Positions 14,956 to 23,254 of a stretch of DNA of 64,000 bases are shown piece by piece. Position numbers and translations under genes: made by a program. The notes under the pieces were generated by a model. That model saw nothing but the letters and a program-made list of their open reading frames with translations. It searched no databases and was not told the DNA's origin. Source of the stretch: Candidatus Obscuribacter sp. (GTDB lineage: Bacteria; Cyanobacteriota; Vampirovibrionia; Obscuribacterales; Obscuribacteraceae); assembly GCA_016718315.1 (NCBI GenBank), contig JADKDV010000003.1, forward strand, positions 372,001-436,000. The letters are read 5' to 3'. Numbering within the stretch: position 1 is the first letter of the stretch; every line of letters starts with the position of its first letter.

Positions 14956-17589
14956 TTAGACAGTCACTAGATTACTGGCTTTGCTAAAGATCAGCTCATC
15001 ATCACCAAGATTGATCAAGATGTCGTCTCCATCACCAAATTCACCTTCTAGCATTTTTAGAGCTAGTGGGTTTTCGATCTCGCGTTGGATCAAACGGCGC
15101 AGCGGTCTGGCACCATATACAGGGTCGTAACCGGTTGTGGCAAGCCAATCTCTTGCTTCGGCAGAGGGTTGGACTGTGATTTTGCGATCGGCCAGACGCT
15201 TGTTCAGGATGTGCATCTGGATATCGACAATCTGAGCCAGTTCGGCTGCTGTGAGGGCATGGAAGACCACGGTCTCATCAATACGGTTGAGAAACTCTGG
15301 TCTGAAATGCTCTCTCAGCGCTCCCATGACGCGTTCTCTCATCTCGTCATAGTGATCGCCTCCATCCTCGGCCGCTTTTATTTGATAGTCCAGGATGTAC
15401 TGACTACCGATATTGGAGGTCATGATAATGACAGTATTTTTGAAGTCCACAGTACGACCTTTAGAGTCGGTCAGGTGACCTTCATCGAGTACTTGCAAGA
15501 GGATGTTGAAGACGTCGGCGTGGGCTTTTTCTACTTCGTCAAAGAGCACACAGCTATAAGAGCGGCGTCTTACTGCCTCAGTCAATTGTCCCCCGTCGTC
15601 GTGTCCGATATAGCCAGGTGGTGCGCCAATCAGTCTGGCGACAGTGTGTTTTTCCTGATATTCGGACATATCGATGCGCACAATCGCCTGTTCATCATCA
15701 AAGAGAAACTCAGCAAGTGCCTTGGCTAGCTCGGTTTTACCAACACCAGTCGGTCCCAAAAAGAGGAAAGAACCAATCGGACGTTTAGGATCTTTCATAC
15801 CAGCTCTAGCACGCCTTACCGCGTTTGAAACCACTTCAATGGCTTCATCTTGCCCGATAACACGTTTGTGCAAATGTGCTTCCAGTTTGAGCAGCTTTTG
15901 CACTTCGCCTTCAAGCAATTTAGTTACTGGTATGCCAGTCCAACTGCCGATGATTTCGGCAATGTCTTCTTCGTCGATTTCTTCTTTGAGCAACCTTGGG
16001 CTCTTGTCTCCTGTAATTTCTAGTTCAAGAGTTTTAAATTGCTTTTCCAGTTCAATCAATTTGCCAAATTTTAGTTCAGCTGCCTTTTGCAGGTCAGTGG
16101 CGCGTTCGGCTTGTTCGATTAGCACTTTTGTATGCTCGATTTCGGCTTTGACTCCTTGCATCTTGGTGATGCCTTCTTTTTCGGCTTGCCAGCGTGCTCT
16201 CAAACCATCGGCTTCTTCTTTGAGATTAGCCAGGTCCTTTTCCAGTTTTTCCAGGCGATCTTTAGAGCCCTGGTCTTTTTCTTTCTTCAGAGCTTCTCTT
16301 TCGATTTCTAGTTGAATTTTGCGACGCTCGAGTTCATCTAGCTCAGTTGGCATGGAGTCAATTTCGATGCGCATACGAGCCGCCGCTTCGTCGACTAAGT
16401 CTATGGCTTTGTCTGGCAAAGCGCGGTCTGTTATATAGCGGTGCGAGAGCACTGCGGCACTGACCAGTGCCGCATCTTTGATGCGTACCCCATGGTGCAC
16501 TTCATAACGCTCTTTGAGTCCACGCAAAATTGAGATTGTTTCTTCAACAGATGGTTGATCAACAAAGACGGTCTGAAATCTTCTTTCGAGAGCTGGGTCT
16601 TTTTCTACATATTTGCGGTATTCATCGAGGGTGGTGGCGCCGATACAGTGCAATTCACCACGAGCCAGTGGTGGCTTGAGTAAGTTGCCGGCATCCATTG
16701 AGCCTTCACCACCAGAGCCAGCACCGACGACGGTGTGCAATTCGTCGATGAAGAGCAAAATTTTGCCTTCTGATTCGATTACTTCTTTGAGTACAGCCTT
16801 GAGGCGCTCTTCAAATTCGCCGCGGTATTTAGCACCAGCTACAAGAGAGCCCATATCCAGTGCAATTAGCTTTTTGTCCTTTAGTCCTTCTGGTACGTCG
16901 CCTTTGGTGATGCGGATGGCAAGACCCTCGACAATAGCTGTCTTACCGACGCCCGGCTCTCCCACCAGGACAGGATTGTTTTTTGTACGACGACTCAATA
17001 CTTGCATAACCCGGCGGATTTCATCGTCTCGGCCGATAACCGGGTCTAGTTTGCCGCGCTCTGCCATTTCGGTCAGGTCTTTACCATAGCGCTGTAGGGC
17101 TTCGTAAGTGCCTTCGGGATCCTGGCTAGTGACCTTTTGTTTGCCTCTAATTTGAGTTAGCACCTTGAGAATGCGCTCTCTTGTGATGCCGTTTTGTTTG
17201 AGAATTGTGCCAGACTGGCCTTTGCTCTCATCGCAGAGGGCTAAGAGCAGATGCTCGACACTGATAAATTGGTCTTTAAGACGTTCAGCTTCTTTTTCAG
17301 CTACTTCCAGGATTTGCATCAACTTTGTCGAAACATGGATCTCATCTTTAGCCACAGTGACCGAAGAAGCTTTGGGCTGATTTTGCAAATAGCGAGTAAC
17401 AGCGTCGATTATTGTTTGTGGATCGACTTCTAATTTTTCGGCGATTTTGGGGGCGAGACCGTCTTTTTGCTCCATCAAGCACAAAAGCAGATGCTCTGGG
17501 GTGACCTGGCTGTGGCCAAAGCGTGAGAGCAGTGAGCGGCAACCGGTTACTGCTTCTTGGGCTTTGTTGGTAAATCTGTCCAGATTCAT
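14956..17589 (-). CDS. clpB: ClpB disaggregase (Hsp100)
   Basis: A full-length 877-residue ClpB. The N-domain opens NLDRFTNKAQEAV and carries two Clp-N repeats (about 1-150). The first AAA+ module has Walker A GEPGVGKTAIVEGL and Walker B ILLFIDELHTVVGAG. The long M-domain coiled coil (about 410-530) marks ClpB rather than ClpA or ClpC. The second module has GPTGVGKTELAKAL and SCVLFDEVEKAH. Together with DnaK/DnaJ it threads and solubilises aggregated proteins after stress. It starts at ATG 17589. No CIRCE element is seen upstream; a TATAAT-like -10 lies near 17702-17707 on the minus strand. It is divergent from a DnaJ-like gene. Confidence 0.97.
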   Translation of the reverse strand: MNLDRFTNKAQEAVTGCRSLLSRFGHSQVTPEHLLLCLMEQKDGLAPKIAEKLEVDPQTIIDAVTRYLQNQPKASSVTVAKDEIHVSTKLMQILEVAEKEAERLKDQFISVEHLLLALCDESKGQSGTILKQNGITRERILKVLTQIRGKQKVTSQDPEGTYEALQRYGKDLTEMAERGKLDPVIGRDDEIRRVMQVLSRRTKNNPVLVGEPGVGKTAIVEGLAIRITKGDVPEGLKDKKLIALDMGSLVAGAKYRGEFEERLKAVLKEVIESEGKILLFIDELHTVVGAGSGGEGSMDAGNLLKPPLARGELHCIGATTLDEYRKYVEKDPALERRFQTVFVDQPSVEETISILRGLKERYEVHHGVRIKDAALVSAAVLSHRYITDRALPDKAIDLVDEAAARMRIEIDSMPTELDELERRKIQLEIEREALKKEKDQGSKDRLEKLEKDLANLKEEADGLRARWQAEKEGITKMQGVKAEIEHTKVLIEQAERATDLQKAAELKFGKLIELEKQFKTLELEITGDKSPRLLKEEIDEEDIAEIIGSWTGIPVTKLLEGEVQKLLKLEAHLHKRVIGQDEAIEVVSNAVRRARAGMKDPKRPIGSFLFLGPTGVGKTELAKALAEFLFDDEQAIVRIDMSEYQEKHTVARLIGAPPGYIGHDDGGQLTEAVRRRSYSCVLFDEVEKAHADVFNILLQVLDEGHLTDSKGRTVDFKNTVIIMTSNIGSQYILDYQIKAAEDGGDHYDEMRERVMGALREHFRPEFLNRIDETVVFHALTAAELAQIVDIQMHILNKRLADRKITVQPSAEARDWLATTGYDPVYGARPLRRLIQREIENPLALKMLEGEFGDGDDILINLGDDELIFSKASNLVTV

Positions 17590-17871
17590 GAATACCTACC
17601 TTTTAGGTTTGTTAGGTCGTTTTTGCGGTTTGCTTTGAGCAGCATCTATTGGCAACGGTGTGCCTTGAATGCCCCTCCCTATTTGAATTATGGGCAGCCT
17701 TATTATAGGCTACTAATAAATCCATAATTTCTTTATACTGTAGTTGTGTCCGGAACACTGGACAGGTATTTTTGGTCCTTTATAACCGGTAAAGACCTGT
17801 ATTAAAGCGGTCGAAAGTTGGTTATAGTAAATTGTCAAAAAAACGATTGTATAAGTAGTAAGCAAGCAAAG

Positions 17872-18582
17872 ATGCAGGAGTTCGAAGAGAATTATTACGC
17901 CATTCTTGGTGTGGAACCTGATTCCACCCAGGAGGAGATTCGACGCGCCTATCTTTCTCTAGCTAAAAGATTGCATCCTGACCGCTTCCCCAACGATCCA
18001 GACCAGAGAGCCATTGCCCAAAAGGAATTTGCTAAAGTCACCCGTGCTCATGATGTAGTCGGCGATCCCGAGCGTCGCAATGAGTATGATACTTTGCGAT
18101 CGCTGGCTAAAAGACGCTCTGAGATCGTATCGACCGGCTCTTTTGTCGTCAGCTCTGTGATTCCTGACGATGCTCGCCTGCATACAGCTGAGGGCGAGGG
18201 CGGCGAAGTCAACAAGCCTGGTGATGACCACATCAACGTCAAGTGGGCTAACAAGCATTTGGCTAGAGCTGACGATTTGCTCAAAAAGAAACGGTATCAG
18301 GAAGCTGAGACAGCGATGAAAGAAGCCATTCGTCTTGTGCCAAATGATCCGCGTTATCACAATAAGCTGGCAGAGATTTATCTGGCGCGCGGCTGGAAGA
18401 CTCTGGCTAGCACAGAAGTGCAGACAGCGCTAAGGCTCGATGGTACTAATCCTGAGGCCCGCACTCTGGATGTTCGCATCAAATCATTGATGAAGGAAAC
18501 TGGCTCTCAGACTCAGCCTAATCAAGCTAAGAAAAAAGGACTGATGGATCAGTTAAAAGAAATTCTCAACAAGAAGATCTGA
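17872..18582 (+). CDS. DnaJ-domain protein with C-terminal TPR region
   Basis: A 236-residue protein. I prefer ATG 17872, which opens QEFEENYYAILGVEPDSTQ; an upstream TTG at 17818 adds 18 residues with no homology. Residues 5-70 form a J domain with the HPD tripeptide at 35-37, so the protein should stimulate an Hsp70 ATPase. There is no Gly/Phe or zinc-finger region, so it is a type III J protein. About residues 125-195 contain two TPR-like helical repeats (ARADDLLKKKRYQEAETAM, LAEIYLARGWKTLA). The next gene starts 2 nt after its stop, making an operon very likely. It is divergent from clpB, which fits a proteostasis role. Confidence 0.85.
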   Translation: MQEFEENYYAILGVEPDSTQEEIRRAYLSLAKRLHPDRFPNDPDQRAIAQKEFAKVTRAHDVVGDPERRNEYDTLRSLAKRRSEIVSTGSFVVSSVIPDDARLHTAEGEGGEVNKPGDDHINVKWANKHLARADDLLKKKRYQEAETAMKEAIRLVPNDPRYHNKLAEIYLARGWKTLASTEVQTALRLDGTNPEARTLDVRIKSLMKETGSQTQPNQAKKKGLMDQLKEILNKKI

Positions 18583-18584
18583 GT

Positions 18585-19928
18585 ATGAGAGAGCAAGAGC
18601 AACAGCACTGGTATTACGGATGGTGCAAGCGTAGATCTCTTGCTCTGATACTCTGCGCTCTCACTCTGCTCCCTCTTTGGGCTCCACTAGCCAGTGCTCA
18701 AGGGTTAGAATTGCCAGCTCAGCCTCGCATCGATGAAGAAGATGCCGAAGTCCCCAGTCTTGTTTCTACGGCTCAGCGTAAGTCAGTTGCTGAGCAAAAT
18801 GCATCTACAGACACCGTAGTTGCCGATGATGATACCAGTAGTGGTGATAGTCGCGCTACCAGACCTTTTGCCCCTCCTGGCGATATAAAGAGCCTGGGAC
18901 TCTCTTTGCCCGGTAATGATTTTATGATGCCTGAGGGCAACGTACTTAAAGGTCGGATTTCGGCAGATAGCGGTAAGTCTCCGATACTTTATGGCAGCGT
19001 CCAGAGTATTCCTAAAAACACCAAGGTTGAGATGACTCTCAAATGTTATCTCAATTCGGAGCTATCGCAAAAGGGAGATGAAGTCTTTGCCCGTATCTCG
19101 CGCGATGTTGGCGACGATGGCGGTAAGGTGTTTTTGCCCGGTAACTGGATTGCTCATGGTTTTGTTACCAATGTAGATAAGCAAAAGAAGAACGGACGTG
19201 ATGGTTTTGTCGATGTCAAATTTGACCGCATAATCAGTCCTGACGGTGAGTATGATCTGCCCTTTGAGACTTCTTTTAGTACCAAAGACCATCAGCTAAA
19301 AGCTGTGGCAAAGACAGTCTACAGAGATGCCAAATTTGCCACCAAGGGTGCTATCGCTGGTAGCTTTTTGTCTTTACAGATGACAGGCTTACCTGTCGCA
19401 ATTTCGACCTATGGTATCTCTATTGGTGTTGGTGCCGCTGCTGGTGCCACATATGGACTTGGAGCTGCGATGTTGCGCAAGGGCAAAATTGCTGCTAACT
19501 TTCCCGGAGATCATATCCAGCTCAAGATCGCTGAGCCTATTTCGTTGCCGGGCTTTAATCCACTGGCTCTCGACTCAGCAAAAAACAAAGATCATCTCGA
19601 CGGCCTTGGTCTCACTGTTACTAGTCATAAGTTTGAAGAAAACCCTGTGACAAAGGACAAAAATGGACTGGTCTTGTTTGTCAGTGTCACTGTTAACAAT
19701 GACAGCAAGTCTCTGGTCAAATTGAGCAATCTACAAGTGGTCTCAGAGATGAACGACTCATATGACCTATTTATTGCTGCTGTGGGTAAAAATTTGCCGC
19801 GTCTCGGGCCTGGTAAGACTCAGTCCATTACGTTGCCGTTTTTAGTTGATGGTAAAAAGCTCAAGTACTTTCTTGTGTTGCGCAATGAGCCAAATGGCAA
19901 AGAGTTGGCCAGGACGCCAATAAATTGA
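18585..19928 (+). CDS. Secreted/anchored protein with a glycine-zipper segment (hypothetical)
   Basis: A 447-residue protein with an N-terminal signal or anchor (SLALILCALTLLPLWAPLASAQ). A disordered acidic Ser/Asp segment (about 45-100) follows, then a beta-rich domain (VQSIPKNTKVEMTLKC to FDRIISPDGEYDLPF) reminiscent of periplasmic TrbI/VirB10-like folds. Next comes a glycine-zipper hydrophobic stretch (VGAAAGATYGLGAAML) that could insert in a membrane. The C-terminal domain (about 340-440) looks like a DUF4352-type immunoglobulin fold (LVLFVSVTVNNDSKSLVKL). Starting only 2 nt after the J-protein stop, it is translationally linked to it. The export of one partner and the cytosolic nature of the other is odd. 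Confidence 0.7.
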   Translation: MREQEQQHWYYGWCKRRSLALILCALTLLPLWAPLASAQGLELPAQPRIDEEDAEVPSLVSTAQRKSVAEQNASTDTVVADDDTSSGDSRATRPFAPPGDIKSLGLSLPGNDFMMPEGNVLKGRISADSGKSPILYGSVQSIPKNTKVEMTLKCYLNSELSQKGDEVFARISRDVGDDGGKVFLPGNWIAHGFVTNVDKQKKNGRDGFVDVKFDRIISPDGEYDLPFETSFSTKDHQLKAVAKTVYRDAKFATKGAIAGSFLSLQMTGLPVAISTYGISIGVGAAAGATYGLGAAMLRKGKIAANFPGDHIQLKIAEPISLPGFNPLALDSAKNKDHLDGLGLTVTSHKFEENPVTKDKNGLVLFVSVTVNNDSKSLVKLSNLQVVSEMNDSYDLFIAAVGKNLPRLGPGKTQSITLPFLVDGKKLKYFLVLRNEPNGKELARTPIN

Positions 19929-20070
19929 TCTATTGATTTATCTAAGATCTCTATATCTATATTGAGATAGATGAATCTGCTCGTTGGGTAAATTAACCGT
20001 GAAATTGGGCAATCCAGGCGAAAAAATTTATTTTTCCTGATTTTTATGCGGTTTTCCCCACTGAGATTAT

Positions 20071-20098
20071 TTGCATTAAAACTAAATCCCGCTAATAT
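20071..20098 (+). promoter_or_regulatory. Predicted promoter of the GGDEF / response-regulator pair
   Basis: TTGCAT (20071-20076), a 16-nt spacer, then TAATAT (20093-20098). The surrounding 19929-20277 is AT-rich and holds no gene I can support. It gives a leader of about 170 nt before the chosen start at 20278. Confidence 0.4.
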
Positions 20099-20277
20099 GG
20101 ACCCGTAGCTAAGAACTGATCTAATAAATAATAAGCTCAATGACCTGAGTATATATGAGCGATATCGCTAATATCGATGGTAAGGTCCTTGTAAGCCAGA
20201 GAGTCAGATCTTACGTTGGGGGTGGAAGCCCATTAAAATACGGACTATTCCATAGGGAATGCCGTGCAGGGGGAACT

Positions 20278-20976
20278 ATGAAGGCTCGAATCCAAGAAAT
20301 GCTTCAGACTTTTCACGGTCAAAGTGCTCACAGACCGGCTGAGCCGGCGCCTGCTGCTCGTCGCGCCGCCCAGGGTCAGCCACTTCCCTACGAAAAACTC
20401 TTGCGCGAAAAAGATCGCGAAATAGACCGCCTGCGCCATCAGTTAGCCAATGCCGAAGCTAGGCTGCAAGAAGTAATGGGTCAGGACCTTTTAACCAGTT
20501 TGCCCAATCGCCATATCTTCAAAGAGCATCTCACTCACTCTCTCAAGCGTGCCTTGAGACTTGGTTATTCACTATCATTGATGCTTATCGACATCGATCA
20601 TCTCAGAGAGATTAACCTCAAGTACGGGCACGAAGTCGGCGACCAGGTCCTGGTCGAAGTAAGCAAAATCCTCAAATCATCTGTCCGCGAAATCGATATG
20701 CCTGCTCGCTGGGGCGGTGAAGAACTGGTTACTGTCTTGCACGAGACAGATGCTGATGGTGCCAGTGTAGTAGCAGAGAGAGTGCGTCGTCGTATCTCTA
20801 TGCTAGAGATTAAAGAGCCAAAAACTGGCAAACCCATTAAGATTACAGCCTCTCTTGCTGTAGCCTGCTATCCTCAACACTCTAACGATCCTCAGGGACT
20901 ATTAGAAGCGGCATCTGAAGCTCTTATCCAGTGCAAAGAAGACGGCTGCAATAGAGTACTAATTGCCAATAAATAA
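20278..20976 (+). CDS. GGDEF-domain diguanylate cyclase
   Basis: A 232-residue protein from ATG 20278, which has a GGGGGA ribosome binding site. The frame is open upstream to an ATG at 20155 that lacks such a site. After a disordered Ala/Pro-rich stretch and a coiled coil (EKLLREKDREIDRLRHQLANAE), a GGDEF domain begins at DLLTSLPNRHIF. The active-site loop reads RWGGEEL (GGEEL at 146-150): GGEE is catalytically competent in known enzymes, while Leu replaces the usual Phe. An inhibitory-site RxxD motif (REID, 137-140) is present, so product feedback is expected. It would make cyclic di-GMP from two GTP. It lies 30 nt ahead of a response regulator, suggesting a shared operon. Confidence 0.88.
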   Translation: MKARIQEMLQTFHGQSAHRPAEPAPAARRAAQGQPLPYEKLLREKDREIDRLRHQLANAEARLQEVMGQDLLTSLPNRHIFKEHLTHSLKRALRLGYSLSLMLIDIDHLREINLKYGHEVGDQVLVEVSKILKSSVREIDMPARWGGEELVTVLHETDADGASVVAERVRRRISMLEIKEPKTGKPIKITASLAVACYPQHSNDPQGLLEAASEALIQCKEDGCNRVLIANK

Positions 20977-21006
20977 GGGGCAATCACACTTGAAAGCTGG
21001 CGGCTA

Positions 21007-21597
21007 ATGATCAGACTAATGGTTGTTGATGATCACGCGCCTACCAGGCAGATGATCTGCGAGCAACTAACTCAAGGTGGCATGATCCAGGTAGTAGCTG
21101 AGGCCGAGACCTCGCATGATGCCTGGGCTACAGCCTCTAAAATTTTGCCCGATATTATATTGCTTGATTTGCATTTGCCGGGGCTTTATAGCACGGTGGA
21201 CTTGCTCAAGAGATTTAGTCAACTTAAACGCACCAAGGTCGTTATCCTCTCGGGCATCGCCAAAGCCTCTGAAGTGCAGGACTTGATTGAGGCTGGTGCT
21301 AATGGTTATGTCCTTAAGGAGGATGCACCGGCGCTCATTAAAATGGCACTGCTAATGGTGTCAAAGGGATCGCGCTCTGTTATTTCTCCCAGCTTGCCCA
21401 GACATCTCACCAGGCTATCGGCGCAAGAGCGCACAATCCTGCGCTATCTCACTATGCGTGGCAAGTTATCCACTGCTGCTGAGCGCATGGGCATCAGTCA
21501 AGTTGAGCTTGACGATTTGATCGAGCATCTGGTGCAAAAGCTTGAGTTAGAAACACCTGAGGCATTATTGCGCTGGGCTAAAAAGCACGGTTTTTAA
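21007..21597 (+). CDS. NarL-type response regulator with divergent HTH domain
   Basis: A 196-residue protein. The receiver domain has the acidic pair in MVVDDHAPTRQM, phospho-acceptor Asp54 in ILLDLHLPG, a Ser/Thr in VILSGIAKA and the conserved Lys in GYVLKEDAP. The C-terminal part starts with LSAQERTILRYLTMRGKLSTAAERMGISQVEL, a LuxR/NarL-like helix-turn-helix in which several consensus residues differ. DNA binding is likely but weaker to assert. No histidine kinase is adjacent; the upstream GGDEF gene is the only signalling neighbour, so this pair may link phosphorelay and c-di-GMP outputs. It converges with the next gene, 7 nt away. Confidence 0.85.
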   Translation: MIRLMVVDDHAPTRQMICEQLTQGGMIQVVAEAETSHDAWATASKILPDIILLDLHLPGLYSTVDLLKRFSQLKRTKVVILSGIAKASEVQDLIEAGANGYVLKEDAPALIKMALLMVSKGSRSVISPSLPRHLTRLSAQERTILRYLTMRGKLSTAAERMGISQVELDDLIEHLVQKLELETPEALLRWAKKHGF

Positions 21598-21604
21598 CTC
21601 GTTA

Positions 21605-22351
21605 CTAATGACTGAAGTCTGAATTGATTAAGACAAGTCCAAAGAGTGATGCACCAACAATAATTACGCCAAGCTCAAGTGGATTAAAAGCCTGTCTGGC
21701 TAAAAACTTTTCGTTTTCATAGACCTGCCAGTGTTTGTTTAGCCATGTCTGTACTACAAATAATGGCAGTGCTGTGCTCAAATACAACAGCGACCAGGCG
21801 CCAGGTAGCTTGGCTAGTAGTGATAAAGAGCCATAGGCCAGAGCCACACAAAAGCTAATAAAGAGAGCATTTTTGCGGACATTGCTCAGTTGGTCTGGGA
21901 TCAAAGTGGCAAATTGACTGGCAGAGCGCATCAAGATAATCAAGTTAGCTACAGGGACGGCAAAGACAGTGGCAAAGACGCCCGCTGGGCATTTTGCAAA
22001 GTTTAAAAAGGCTTCTTTGGTCCCGGCATTATCCAGACGCAAAAGCGCTCCACGTGCCTCTTGCTTTAACTCAGCAAAATCTTTCTTTTCCTGGTCATCC
22101 ATAGTGCTCTCATCAAAATAGAGCTTTTGGTCTGACTTTGTGTCGAGCGCTACTTGAGCACAAGTGCGCAGCTGGGACAAATTGCGATATATCCAGTAGA
22201 TATTGTAAAGGCCAAAAGACGAGACTGAAAGCACAATTACGTGCCAGGCTGGAATCTGTCTGGAATCACGCTCAAAAGAGAGTTCCTTTTTTTGAGCTTC
22301 GCCTTTTGTGGCTTTTGACTTATCTGAATTTTCTGTATTTTTGGCGGTCAT
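21605..22351 (-). CDS. Multi-pass membrane protein, DUF4234-like
   Basis: A 248-residue protein. A charged N-terminus (about 1-30, Lys/Glu-rich) precedes the first membrane helix WHVIVLSVSSFGLYNIYWIYRN, whose Phe-Gly-x-Tyr-x-x-Tyr-Trp pattern recalls DUF4234 proteins. Three to four more hydrophobic segments follow (for example VFATVFAVPVANLIILM and LELGVIIVGASLFGLVLI). A soluble insertion of about 60 residues (STMDDQEKKDFAELKQEARG) lies between helices 1 and 2. The function is unknown. The ATG at 22351 is the only clear start. It is divergent from ssb. Confidence 0.65.
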   Translation of the reverse strand: MTAKNTENSDKSKATKGEAQKKELSFERDSRQIPAWHVIVLSVSSFGLYNIYWIYRNLSQLRTCAQVALDTKSDQKLYFDESTMDDQEKKDFAELKQEARGALLRLDNAGTKEAFLNFAKCPAGVFATVFAVPVANLIILMRSASQFATLIPDQLSNVRKNALFISFCVALAYGSLSLLAKLPGAWSLLYLSTALPLFVVQTWLNKHWQVYENEKFLARQAFNPLELGVIIVGASLFGLVLINSDFSH

Positions 22352-22570
22352 TGTCGAATAACTTGGTCTATTGTGCTCTTAGCATCTGATTCTTACACAT
22401 TGAAAGTGAGAATTGCGTCAACATGGTCGATCTTGTCGCAAGATTATTGATAATCTATCAGGATACATTTGTGCGTGCCGCGCTTGACTATAATCCTTAC
22501 CAATAGGGTTGTGAAGTGATGGCGAATCTTGGGTTTCAGACTTAAGGCGCTAAAGAAGGAAAATAAGAGC

Positions 22571-22912
22571 ATGGTCAATTCTGTAATTTTGGTAGGTAGA
22601 GCCGGACGCGATCCGGAGATGCGTTACTTTGAGTCTGGTCGGGTCAAAACAACTTTTAGTCTGGCTGTAAATAGACCTACTAAAGAAAAAGAAACTGACT
22701 GGTTTGACATTGAGATCTGGGGACGCCAGGCTGAAATCGCTGGTGAGTATGTACGCAAAGGCTCACTAATTGGTGTCGAGGGTCGTCTGGACTTTAATAG
22801 ATGGACAGATGATGGTGGCAACAAAAACGTCAAACCAATAGTCAATGCTCAAAACCTCCGTCTGCTTGGTAGCAAGCGCGATAGTGGTGGCGATTCGTTT
22901 GATAGCAACTAG
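22571..22912 (+). CDS. ssb: Single-stranded DNA-binding protein, short form
   Basis: The chosen start is ATG 22571 (MVNSVILVGRAGRDPEMRY), with AAGGA placed correctly; an upstream start at 22529 adds 14 basic residues of no homology. The 113 residues form a single OB fold (FSLAVNRPTKEKETDWFDIEIWG, GSLIGVEGRLDFNRW, NAQNLRLLG). The protein ends in SFDSN and lacks the acidic DDDIPF-type tip used by many SSBs to recruit repair proteins. Short SSBs of this kind are common in cyanobacteria and relatives. The transporter gene starts 3 nt after the stop. Confidence 0.93.
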   Translation: MVNSVILVGRAGRDPEMRYFESGRVKTTFSLAVNRPTKEKETDWFDIEIWGRQAEIAGEYVRKGSLIGVEGRLDFNRWTDDGGNKNVKPIVNAQNLRLLGSKRDSGGDSFDSN

Positions 22913-22915
22913 TCT

Positions 22916-23254
22916 GTGGATAAACCTGTTTACACTACTCCTCAGCTAATCGACTATTTAATAGTCGTTGTCTATTTTGTTTTTGTGTTGGGCGTGGGCT
23001 TTAAGCTCAAAAAGAACATGAAAACAGCCGAGGATTTTTTGCTGGCAGGACACCACAGTGGCAAGGGTGCTCAGGGCATACCCAGCTGGGTCACCGGATT
23101 AGCCTTTTTGTCGGCTAATCTTGGTGCCATTGAGGTCATGGGTATGGCCGCCAATGCTGCTCAATACGGCATTATGACAGCGCACTTTTTATTGGCTGGG
23201 AGCAATCCCAGCCATGGTGTTTTTGGCTGTCTTTATGATGCCCTTTTACTATAA
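22916..23254 (+). CDS. Sodium:solute symporter, N-terminal part (frame break at 23186-23190)
   Basis: Starting at GTG 22916, this frame carries the first two membrane helices of an SSS-family (SLC5-type) transporter: TTPQLIDYLIVVVYFVFVLG and VTGLAFLSANLGAIEVMGM. The latter contains the sodium-site region typical of the family. After TAHF the frame derails at a T5 run (23186-23190). With one T removed it reads HFYWLGAIPAMVF and joins the 23214-24587 frame seamlessly, giving a 556-residue symporter. The residues translated after the run in this frame (LLAGSNPSHG onward) are an artefact of the break. Confidence 0.75.
   Translation: MDKPVYTTPQLIDYLIVVVYFVFVLGVGFKLKKNMKTAEDFLLAGHHSGKGAQGIPSWVTGLAFLSANLGAIEVMGMAANAAQYGIMTAHFLLAGSNPSHGVFGCLYDALLL

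Noticed and set aside
17590..17760. CIRCE element or other heat-shock operator ahead of clpB
   Set aside because: No TTAGCACTC-N9-GAGTGCTAA-type palindrome is visible; only a weak -10 element.
22529..22570. Upstream start of ssb adding 14 residues
   Set aside because: The extra residues are basic and outside the OB fold; ATG 22571 has the AAGGA site and matches the family start.
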